DNA of 42,344 nt from an uncultured Sutterella sp. Lineage in GTDB: Bacteria > Pseudomonadota > Gammaproteobacteria > Burkholderiales > Burkholderiaceae_F. Each line of letters starts with the position of its first letter. Positions within the stretch are counted from its first letter, which is position 1. Location of the stretch: NCBI GenBank assembly GCA_905198475.1, contig CAJKCQ010000013.1, forward strand, positions 1 to 42,344, read 5' to 3'. This document shows, in pieces, positions 17,308-23,731 of the stretch. Under the pieces are notes generated by a model. It ran no database searches and had not been told where the DNA came from. It saw only the letters and a list, made by a program, of their open reading frames with translations. A program made the position numbers and the translations under genes.

Positions 17308-17427
17308 ATGAGGTTCAACACCAAACTCCTCCACGGCGACGCCGTCAAGCGCTACGCCTACGGCGCCACTCTTCCCTCCGTCTGTCAGTCGAGCGCCTTT
17401 GGTCAGAACACGGCCGAGGTCCTCTAA
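17308..17427 (+). pseudogene. metY: 5' stub of O-acetylhomoserine sulfhydrylase (metY)
   Basis: Only 39 codons remain. The start MRFNTKLLHG and the block GATLPSVCQSSAFGQNTAEVL match the N-terminus of Cys/Met-metabolism PLP enzymes of the MetY type (commonly KFxTKLLHG and GATLxPIYQSSAF, from memory), normally near 420 aa. An in-frame TAA then occurs, and the next gene begins 15 bases later, so about 380 codons are missing, consistent with an internal deletion. In the Wolinella Hcy system MetY is the enzyme that joins carrier thiocarboxylate to O-acetylhomoserine. A short regulatory reading frame is possible but less likely. A full-length metY may lie elsewhere. Confidence 0.65.
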
Positions 17428-17442
17428 GCCGCCTCCGTCCGC

Positions 17443-17880
17443 ATGATCCGCATCCCCCGCGCCGAATTCAACCGCATGCTCGGGCACGCCCGCTCGGAGG
17501 CGCCGCTTGAAGCGTGCGGCCTCGCCGCGGGCCGCGCGCTTGACGGGGACGTGCGCGAAGTGGTGCGGATCATTCCGCTCCCTAATGCGCACGCCTCGCC
17601 CGCGCACTTCACGATCGACCCGAAAGCGCAGCTCGCCGCCCTCAAGGCGATCCGCGCCGAAGGGCTCGAACTCCTCGGGAACTGGCACTCCCACCCGGCG
17701 ACCCCGGCGCGCCCGTCGCTCGAGGACCGACGCCACGCCCACGACCCGCGCGCCTCCTACCTCATCCTCTCGCTCGCCGACGCCGCTCCCGTGCTCCGGA
17801 GCTTCCGCTTCCGCGACGCCCACGCCGGCTGCGGCGCTCTCCCCGAGCTCGTCGAAGAACCTCTCGAGCTCGTCGGCTGA
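17443..17880 (+). CDS. hcyD: JAMM/Mov34 metallopeptidase, HcyD/Mec-like
   Basis: A 145-aa zinc peptidase with the complete JAMM signature: Glu23 in LEACGL, His82 and His84 in NWHSHP, Ser92 and Asp95 in PSLED. Bacterial Mec/HcyD proteins trim residues after the Gly-Gly of sulfur carriers and release the finished amino acid from the carrier. The carrier encoded at 14450 ends in Gly-Gly-Gly-Ala, so it is the obvious substrate. ATG 17443 has only a distant GAGGT, and translation may depend on read-through from the metY stub 15 bases upstream. The active site is intact although metY is broken. Confidence 0.82.
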   Translation: MIRIPRAEFNRMLGHARSEAPLEACGLAAGRALDGDVREVVRIIPLPNAHASPAHFTIDPKAQLAALKAIRAEGLELLGNWHSHPATPARPSLEDRRHAHDPRASYLILSLADAAPVLRSFRFRDAHAGCGALPELVEEPLELVG

Positions 17881-18497
17881 CGGACCGCACTGCCCATCCG
17901 TCCCACCCGCCCCACCCTTCGATCCCGGCGTCCGAGCATCCGGTCGTCTGCGCGCAAAAGGCGCGCCCCAAGTTCCGCAAAAGCGCCCGGCAATTCTCTC
18001 TTCAGAACGTCTTTACAAACATTTACACATTTTGCTCAATGCACTTGAGAATGGTTGTCATAGTAAAATCATCTCCACACAGAATCAAATTTCCTGTTAT
18101 TTCAAATACATGAAACCATCATAAAGACGTGTAACGCGATCAATTCGCATCCCGCCATCGGATGTGTCACCTAGGGGATTTCCTGGATTGCGAATTGTTC
18201 CTAGTTCAAGTTTTCAGCGTCCGACAAATCGTTTTGAGTGGGGTAACATTTCGCTTGTCGGAAGGCCGCACGGATGAAAGAGCGGCCCGCAACGGAGCGG
18301 TTTTCGAGCGTTCCGGACGACGTTTCCCCGCAGAAGAGCATTTCCCCGCTCCTCTGTCCCGGATCGAACGCATCCGGGAGCGGTTCCCCAGAACCGCCCT
18401 CCAACGTTCCGAAGGTCGCGAGCCTGTTGCGCAGACGACCCCGGTCCGACGAATCCTCCAACCAAAACCAATCAACATTTCGTGGAACGGTAAGAAA
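17881..18497. other. AT-rich intergenic leader with Fur-type site and structured RNA
   Basis: 617 bases without a convincing gene. About 18000-18130 is far richer in A/T than anything else in the window and holds TTTACA (18022-18027), a Fur-box match at 18047 and TAGTAAAATC just after it. Downstream, TCCGACAA (18220-18227) and TTGTCGGA (18255-18262) form an 8-bp inverted repeat, and 18376-18402 folds as a GCGGTTC-CCCA-GAACCGC hairpin. It is probably the promoter and a long 5' leader of the PacL-like gene and the iron locus. Confidence 0.55.
18047..18065 (+). promoter_or_regulatory. candidate Fur box
   Basis: GAGAATGGTTGTCATAGTA matches 13 of 19 positions of the classical Fur consensus (GATAATGATTATCATTATC). 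It lies in the AT-rich stretch about 430 bases before the first gene of the iron locus. Regulation by iron is inferred. Confidence 0.55.
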
Positions 18498-18797
18498 ATG
18501 GTCATGAATCAGAATGTCAAGTACGGTCTCTTCTTCCTCGGCGGTCTCGCTGTCGGCGCTCTCGGCGCCATGGCCGTCTCCCGCGGCAAGCTCTCGGTGA
18601 AGCCGCTCGCCACCGACCTCATCGCCTCGGGCATCGACCTGCGCGACAAGGCCCTCGCCGCCGTTGAAGGCGTCAAGGAAGACATCGCCGACGTCGTCGC
18701 CGAAGCCCAGGTGAAGTCGCAGGAGAAGAAGGAAACGAAGGAAAAGGCTGAGGCCGCCGCCGTTGAAGCCGCCCCCGCCGCCCAGACGAACTGCTGA
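18498..18797 (+). CDS. PacL/DUF1490-like small membrane protein beside the metal ATPase
   Basis: A 99-aa protein: one glycine-zipper transmembrane helix at about 10-27 (FFLGGLAVGALGAMAVS), then a cytosolic amphipathic part (KPLATDLIASGIDLRDKALA, VKEDIADVVAEAQVK), a Lys/Glu-rich stretch, an Ala/Pro-rich tail and a terminal Asn-Cys. The layout resembles mycobacterial PacL proteins, which scaffold P-type metal ATPases in membrane clusters, but a single C-terminal Cys replaces their His/Asp-rich end. It precedes a P1B ATPase gene, from which a strong terminator separates it. ATG 18498 is used; ATG 18504 is possible. The family assignment is from memory. Confidence 0.65.
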   Translation: MVMNQNVKYGLFFLGGLAVGALGAMAVSRGKLSVKPLATDLIASGIDLRDKALAAVEGVKEDIADVVAEAQVKSQEKKETKEKAEAAAVEAAPAAQTNC

Positions 18798-18875
18798 TCC
18801 TTCAGGCAGTCGCAGGAACATCTGCAGGACGCGTCCCATGAGGGAGCTCTGAATGCTCCCCCCTTGAGGCAGTAG

Positions 18876-18915
18876 AAGGCCTTCGGTCCGAGCCCGCTCG
18901 GCGGAAGGCCTTTTT
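18876..18915 (+). terminator. strong terminator between the PacL-like gene and the ATPase
   Basis: AAGGCCTTC (18876-18884) pairs with GAAGGCCTT (18904-18912), with an inner CCGAGC/GCTCGG stem, followed by five T. A weaker hairpin, GGGAGC-GCTCCC, lies at 18842-18860. The small gene can thus be expressed in excess over the genes that follow. Confidence 0.88.
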
Positions 18916-18965
18916 CACACTCCGCGTCCCGTATTGATTCCTCCCGAGGCCGCACGAGACGCGGC

Positions 18966-19122
18966 CGGACGCCCGAGGGAGCCCCTATCCGCAGGGAAAA
19001 GGGCTCCTCCCCCGGGCCTTCACGTTGTGGTCCCCTTTGCGGCCCGCTCAGTGCGGCCCACTCCGGAACCGTCATTTCGAATTGCAAGCCCCGCGCAGGC
19101 GCTCGGACGCCCGCGGGAGCCC
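18966..19122 (+). repeat. 19-base direct repeat before the ATPase
   Basis: CGGACGCCCGAGGGAGCCC (18966-18984) recurs at 19104-19122 with one change (18 of 19). The second copy ends 22 bases before the ATPase start. The rest of the 348-base gap 18798-19144 holds the terminator above and no gene. Confidence 0.6.
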
Positions 19123-19144
19123 TCAGAAGAGAGAGGCATTCTTC

Positions 19145-21637
19145 ATGCAGTTTTATCTGAAGCACGCCGTCGGCAACCGCGAGCGTTGGAAGACCGCGAA
19201 CACGCTCTCCCACGCGAGCGCGGTGATCATCGCCGACGAACTCGCCCGGGTGCCCGGCGTCACCGGCCTGACGGTGAATCCGCTCACGGGCAGCGTCACG
19301 CTCACCGTCGCCGACGCCGAAACGAAGCGCCGCACCGCGGCCTACTTCGCCGACCTCGTCAAGAACCCGCCGATCACCCGTCCGGGCCGCGCCGTCGTCG
19401 CCCGCGCCGACCGTGAGGAAGCCGCCCGCGGCATGCCCCTCGACCTTGAGGAGGCGCGCCGCCGCATGGGTCCGGGCCTCGTCTCGACCACCCTCGGTGC
19501 GATCGAGCGCGGCTTCACGAACATGCCGGTGCTCAACTTCTTCGGCCGCGTCCGCTCGATCCTCGAGCGCCTCTTCCCGGCGTTCTTCTCGCTCTCGCGC
19601 ACGGCCGCTCAGGCCTCGCAGGCGGGCCAGGCTCTCGGCAAGGCCGCGCTTACGCGCCAGCCCGGCAAAGCGCCGGCCGTCTCCGAAGAGGACGCCGAGC
19701 TCGACTTCTCGAGTCTCGCGCGCTACGTGTTCCTGCGCCCCTTCTTCCCGTCGATCATCAACATCGGCAACGCCGTTCTCGATTCGATCCCGTACCTCAT
19801 TGAGGGCGTGAAGAACATCTTCCGCGGGCGCCTGAACGTCTCCGTGCTCGACGCCGCGGCGATCCTCGTTTCGTTGATCCGCCTCGACTTCGGGACGGTG
19901 GGTCTGCTCACGCTCCTCCTCGGCTTGGGCGACATGCTCGAGCGCTACACCCGCAAGAAGAGCCTCGCCTCGCTCGCCGACCAGCTCGCGATCAAGGTGG
20001 ACCAGGTCTGGGTGCGCGCCGCGGACGGCCAGCTCGTGCAGAAGCAGCTCTCCGAGCTCACGAAGGACGACCTCGTCGTCGTCCGCTCGGGCTCCGTCAT
20101 CCCGGTCGACGGCGTGGTCGTCTCCGGCGACGCCTCGGTCAACCAGGCGACGATGACGGGCGAACCGCTCCCCGTTCACCGCGAACAGGGCGGCAGCGTC
20201 TTCGCGGGCACCGTCGTTGAAGACGGCGAGATCGACATTCGTCCGACCGCGATGGGCGACGCCTCGCGTCTCTCGCAGATCGTGAGCTTCATTCAGAACA
20301 GTGAAGCCGCGAAGGCGGGCATCCAGGGCAAGGCCGAGCGCCTCGCCGACGCGATCGTCCCGTACAACTTCCTCCTTGCGGGCTTGGTTTTCCTCTTCAC
20401 GCGCAACCTTACCCGCACGGCCTCCGTGCTGATGGTGGACTACTCGTGCGCGCTGCGTCTCGCGACGCCGCTCGCCATCCTCACCGCGATGAAGAACGGC
20501 ACCGAAAAGGGCGTCCTCGTGAAGGGCGGCCGCTACCTCGAGGCGCTCTCCGAAGTCGACACGGTGGTCTTCGACAAGACGGGCACGCTCACGCAGGCCC
20601 AGCCGGTGCTCTCCGACGTCGTCCCCGTGGACGGCGAATTCGACGAAGAGGAGCTGCTGCGCCTCGCCGCCTGCCTCGAAGAGCACTTCCCGCACCCGGT
20701 CTCGCGCGCCATCGTGCGTCAGGCCCAGGAGCGCGGCGTCTTCCATGACGACGAAGCGCACGACACCGAAGTCCGCTACGTCGTGGCGCACGGCATCTGC
20801 TCGGCCGTGGGCGGGCGCAAGTGCTTCCTCGGCAGCCGCCACTTCGTCGGCGAAGACGAGGGCATCGACCTGCACGTCGCGCAGCCCGTAGTGGACCGTC
20901 TCGCCCAGGAAGGCAAGTCGATCCTCTACCTCGCCGTGGGCGGGCGCCTCGCCGGCGTCCTCGGCATCGAAGACCCGGTTCGTCCTGAAGCCGCCGCGGC
21001 CGTCAAGGCCCTGCGCGAGCGCGGCATCAAGCGCATCCTGATGCTCACGGGCGACGACAACCGCACGGCCGCGCACGTCGCCGCACGCCTCGGGCTTGAC
21101 GGCTACCGCGCTCAGGTTCTGCCGCAGGACAAGGCGCGCCACGTGCTTGAGCTCAAGGCTCAAGGCTGCCGCGTGCTGATGGTGGGCGACGGCATCAACG
21201 ACTCGCCCGCGCTCTCCGCGGCGCACGTCGGCGCGACGCTGCGCGACGGCACGGACATCGCTCAGGAAGTGGCCGACGTCGTTCTGACGCGCAACAACCT
21301 CATGGACCTCCCGACCGCGATCGAACTCGGTCGCGCCACGATGGGCCGCATCCGCGAAAACTTCGCCGTCTCGGTGTCGCTCAACACCTGCTTCCTCGCA
21401 GGCGGCCTCACGGGCTTCCTGATGCCGGCGATCGGAGCGCTGCTGCACAACGCGACGACGATCGGCGTCTGCCTCAACGCGATGCGCCCGACCCTCGGCG
21501 CCTCGAAGAGCTTCTCCGAGGCGGTCTGCGAGATCGAAGCGAACATGCGCCGCACGATCAACCACCTTGCGAGCGAAGCGCCCCAGAGCGAAACGCCCGT
21601 GAAGCTCCCCTTCACGGAAGCGGACTCCGCCGCCTGA
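19145..21637 (+). CDS. fezB: P1B-type metal ATPase, FezB-like (candidate ferrosome iron pump)
   Basis: An 830-aa P-type ATPase. Residues 1-75 resemble an HMA fold (VPGVTGLTVNPLTGSVTLTV) without the CxxC metal site. Helices follow from about 195; the actuator has MTGEP (338-342). The metal-selective helix carries SCA (434-436, DYSCALRLATP) instead of CPC. The phosphorylated Asp477 is in DKTGTLT, the nucleotide-binding His516-Pro517 in FPHPVSRA, and the hinge in GDGINDSPALSAAH. P1B ATPases move transition metals across membranes; the variant motif and adjacent feo genes suggest iron, as in the P1B-6/FezB group of ferrosomes. ATG 19145 is chosen; the upstream 40 codons look non-coding. Manganese export is the alternative. 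Confidence 0.78.
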   Translation: MQFYLKHAVGNRERWKTANTLSHASAVIIADELARVPGVTGLTVNPLTGSVTLTVADAETKRRTAAYFADLVKNPPITRPGRAVVARADREEAARGMPLDLEEARRRMGPGLVSTTLGAIERGFTNMPVLNFFGRVRSILERLFPAFFSLSRTAAQASQAGQALGKAALTRQPGKAPAVSEEDAELDFSSLARYVFLRPFFPSIINIGNAVLDSIPYLIEGVKNIFRGRLNVSVLDAAAILVSLIRLDFGTVGLLTLLLGLGDMLERYTRKKSLASLADQLAIKVDQVWVRAADGQLVQKQLSELTKDDLVVVRSGSVIPVDGVVVSGDASVNQATMTGEPLPVHREQGGSVFAGTVVEDGEIDIRPTAMGDASRLSQIVSFIQNSEAAKAGIQGKAERLADAIVPYNFLLAGLVFLFTRNLTRTASVLMVDYSCALRLATPLAILTAMKNGTEKGVLVKGGRYLEALSEVDTVVFDKTGTLTQAQPVLSDVVPVDGEFDEEELLRLAACLEEHFPHPVSRAIVRQAQERGVFHDDEAHDTEVRYVVAHGICSAVGGRKCFLGSRHFVGEDEGIDLHVAQPVVDRLAQEGKSILYLAVGGRLAGVLGIEDPVRPEAAAAVKALRERGIKRILMLTGDDNRTAAHVAARLGLDGYRAQVLPQDKARHVLELKAQGCRVLMVGDGINDSPALSAAHVGATLRDGTDIAQEVADVVLTRNNLMDLPTAIELGRATMGRIRENFAVSVSLNTCFLAGGLTGFLMPAIGALLHNATTIGVCLNAMRPTLGASKSFSEAVCEIEANMRRTINHLASEAPQSETPVKLPFTEADSAA

Positions 21638-21668
21638 TCCAACCCAATTCACGAAGGAAACAACAACG

Positions 21669-22280
21669 ATGCTCGACCCCCGCACCTTCGTGCGCTCCGT
21701 CACCCACGGGCGCGCCCGCATCCGCCACGCTTCGCTCAAAGGCCTCACGGCCGATGAGGTGAAGTCCCTCACCGACATGATCTCGGGCTTTGACGGGATC
21801 ACCTCGGTCGAGGTGAATCCGCGCGTCGGCAGCCTCCTCGTCACCTGGGACGAAGAGAAGACCAACGCCGAGGCGCTCCTCGCCGCGGCCGCCTTCTTCC
21901 TCCCTGAGGACGAAGAGGCCCCGGCCGCGGAGGCTGAAGCCGCCGCCCTCGAAACCGAGGGCTCGACCGCGCACGCCGCTCCTGAGAAGACCTGCGCCTG
22001 CCGCGAAACGGTCGTGAAGACCGCGGGCGGCGTGCTCGCCCTTGCGAAGAAAGGCGCCGTCAAGGCGCTCGACCTCGCCGCCCCGATCGTCGCCCCCGAC
22101 GAAGTGAAGGGCCGCGGCGGCCGCACCCGCCGCGTGACGCAGAACCGCCTGATGCTCGGCACGCTCGCGCTCTCGCTCGGCGTCCTCGCCTTCCGGGGCG
22201 TGCGCGCCCACGTGATCTTCGGCGTCGCCTACACTCTCTTCCTGGCCGTGCACCTCGCGCAGCACCGCCGCGTGCTTTAA
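21669..22280 (+). CDS. HMA-like membrane protein of the iron locus (Fez-associated)
   Basis: 203 aa. Residues 8-75 (HGRARIRH, FDGITSVEVNPRVGSLLVTW) repeat the HMA-like domain seen at the N-terminus of the adjacent ATPase, again without CxxC. A Glu/Ala-rich linker leads to a TCACRE motif (Cys109, Cys111), a basic patch (KGRGGRTRR) and two C-terminal helices at about 160-176 and 181-196. A basic Arg motif before an HMA_2-like fold is reminiscent of small Fez proteins, which I recall as sharing sequence with FezB. Start ATG 21669 follows GAAGGAAA. It is 31 bases after the ATPase and so co-transcribed. Metal binding or ATPase docking is inferred. Confidence 0.6.
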   Translation: MLDPRTFVRSVTHGRARIRHASLKGLTADEVKSLTDMISGFDGITSVEVNPRVGSLLVTWDEEKTNAEALLAAAAFFLPEDEEAPAAEAEAAALETEGSTAHAAPEKTCACRETVVKTAGGVLALAKKGAVKALDLAAPIVAPDEVKGRGGRTRRVTQNRLMLGTLALSLGVLAFRGVRAHVIFGVAYTLFLAVHLAQHRRVL

Positions 22281-22306
22281 GGGAAGCGAACTGACAAAGG
22301 AGGAAC

Positions 22307-22744
22307 ATGAAGCTCTGGCTCAAAATCACGCAGGGACTCGCCGCCCTGCTTCTTTCCGCAGCCGCGCTCTCACTCCTCCTCTTTGCCGGAGCGCTTCTTC
22401 TCGGGCTCGCCGCCGTCGTCCTCATCGCGGCGGGCGGGCTCTTCCTCGCCGCCCCCGACGAGTCGAAGAAGACCCTCAGGCTCTTCATGGAGCGCATCGA
22501 CCAATGGATCGCCGCCATGAAGGACGTGGTCGAGGGCGCGGGCGAAGTGGTCCTCACCGTCATGGGTGCGGCCCGCGGCGTCCGGCCCGACCCCGAGGAG
22601 CCCGTGGGGACGTCCTCCCACCCCGCCTCCCCGGCGGCCGCCCCCCAGCACGAAGGCACGACGCCCGCTCAGGACGCCGCCCCCGCGGCCTCTGCTCCCC
22701 GGGCGTCGGACCGTCCTCCCGCCGCGAAGTCCTCCGGCCGCTGA
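22307..22744 (+). CDS. small membrane protein of the iron locus, unknown function
   Basis: 145 aa; not recognised. Two close hydrophobic helices span about 8-28 and 30-49, followed by an amphipathic charged stretch (DESKKTLRLFMERIDQWI) and, from residue 90, a low-complexity Pro/Ala/Ser tail. The ribosome site AAAGGAGG directly precedes ATG 22307. It is 26 bases after the HMA-like gene and ends the unit before the terminator at 22788. The helical hairpin plus disordered tail would suit a membrane-shaping or scaffold protein, but this is only inference from position. Confidence 0.65.
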   Translation: MKLWLKITQGLAALLLSAAALSLLLFAGALLLGLAAVVLIAAGGLFLAAPDESKKTLRLFMERIDQWIAAMKDVVEGAGEVVLTVMGAARGVRPDPEEPVGTSSHPASPAAAPQHEGTTPAQDAAPAASAPRASDRPPAAKSSGR

Positions 22745-22787
22745 CGGTCCGCCCTCACGCACCGCCGCGCTCTACTCAGCACGATTG

Positions 22788-22827
22788 AGCCCGCACCAGC
22801 CCTCACCGGCGGCGCGGGCTTTTCTTT
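22788..22827 (+). terminator. terminator after the fez-like genes
   Basis: AGCCCGC (22788-22794) pairs with GCGGGCT (22814-22820), followed by TTTCTTT. It separates the fez-like genes from the feo operon. Confidence 0.78.
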
Positions 22828-23191
22828 GCCTGCTTGGGTCCGCGCGGATTCGTCTAGCCCCGGGCGGAGAGCCCATGACGACGCACAACCCTTGCGGATT
22901 GTTGCTTTTCGTTAAGAGAGTCAACGTTTTTCTCTCATCTCCTTTTGCGTCTCGCTTTGACCCACGGTGCCTGCCCCCTTTTCGGCGTTGGGGAAAATCT
23001 CCACGGGGAAAGCCCCGGAAGAACAAGGCGTTTCATTCTCATTACCCGTGAGCTCGCCGCCGCCGCAGGAGCCGAAAGACCTTGCGGGGATACATCAGGA
23101 TCCCCCGAATGGAGGGTTTCCTGAGTTTGCAAATACAAAGTGTTCTCGTTACTATGCGCACTGTCACAACTTGCAACAAGGACATTCCCCC
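22828..23191 (+). promoter_or_regulatory. feo promoter region with Fur-like site
   Basis: A 364-base non-coding leader, partly AT-rich. TTTCATTCTCATTACC (23031-23046) reads on the other strand as GGTAATGAGAATGAAA, matching two adjacent GATAAT Fur hexamers at 10 of 12 positions. A hairpin with TCAGGA/TCCTGA ends lies at 23095-23124, between that site and feoA. No gene is seen here. Fur or FNR control is inferred, being usual for feo operons. Confidence 0.5.
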
Positions 23192-23428
23192 ATGTCGGAA
23201 CCGAAACAAATCCGCATCCTGACCACGCTCGGTCTGAATGAACCGGCCACGGTCGCGCGGATGAAGCTTCCCGACGCTGAGATCAGCCATCTCGGAGACC
23301 TCGGCGTGCGCGTCGGCAGCACCGTGCGCATTCTGCAGGCCTCCAAGGACGAACCGCTGCTCGTTGCCGTCGGCGACTGCCGAATCGCCGTCAACTACAC
23401 GGTCGCTCAAAAAATCTACGTCTACTAA
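23192..23428 (+). CDS. feoA: FeoA-like ferrous iron transport protein, first copy
   Basis: A 78-aa SH3-like FeoA protein (LLxGDxxxI-type beta barrel): an alpha-helical turn HLGDLGVRVGSTVRIL, then LLVAVGDCRIAVNYTVAQKIYV at the C-terminus, where FeoA proteins have a VxxxxxxIxL pattern. FeoA is a cytosolic partner thought to act on the FeoB G-domain. An AAGGAC ribosome site precedes ATG 23192. The second feoA begins 25 bases downstream and is clearly different in sequence, so this is an old duplication rather than a recent one. Confidence 0.85.
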   Translation: MSEPKQIRILTTLGLNEPATVARMKLPDAEISHLGDLGVRVGSTVRILQASKDEPLLVAVGDCRIAVNYTVAQKIYVY

Positions 23429-23453
23429 AAAAACACCTTAGTTCGAGGACATC

Positions 23454-23681
23454 ATGTATCTGAAAGAACTGCCCGTCGGCTCCAAGGGCCGCATCGTCGG
23501 CTTCGGCAAGGAGCATCCCGAGTACCGCCGCCGTCTCGTCATGCTCGGCGCCACACCCGGCACGTCTTTTGAGGTCGTCCGCATCGCTCCCCTGGGCGAT
23601 CCGATCGAAATCCGCGTCCGCGGCAGCTTCATCAGCGTGCGCCGCGATGAAGCGACCCTGATGGAAGTCGAAAAGCTCTGA
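23454..23681 (+). CDS. feoA: FeoA-like ferrous iron transport protein, second copy
   Basis: A 75-aa FeoA domain: LKELPVGSKGRIVGF, RRRLVMLGATPGTSFEVVRIAPLGDPIEIRVRGSFISVRRDEA, the canonical FeoA layout with the PLGDPIEI block. It lies 50 bases before feoB. This copy is closer to the textbook family pattern than the first one. Two unlike FeoA proteins could act as a heteromeric SH3-like module on FeoB. Confidence 0.92.
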   Translation: MYLKELPVGSKGRIVGFGKEHPEYRRRLVMLGATPGTSFEVVRIAPLGDPIEIRVRGSFISVRRDEATLMEVEKL

Positions 23682-23731
23682 TTCCGCGCACCTCCCTCGG
23701 TAAGCAGGAACTTCTCTCTACTAGGACCAAA

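Noticed and set aside
18498..18797. YtxH-like stress protein
   Set aside because: Glycine-zipper helix and Lys/Glu tail fit loosely, but the conserved blocks after the helix and the place beside a P1B ATPase favour a PacL-like role.
18509..22162. A very long open frame (over 1200 codons) on the minus strand opposite the iron locus
   Set aside because: It is the antisense shadow of several real GC-biased genes; composition is Arg/Ala/Gly/Val-rich without domains, and it crosses terminators and intergenic gaps.
22745..23191. Extension of the first feoA upstream to about 22967
   Set aside because: The added 75 residues are low-quality and cover a Fur-like site and hairpin; ATG 23192 gives the family length with a ribosome site.
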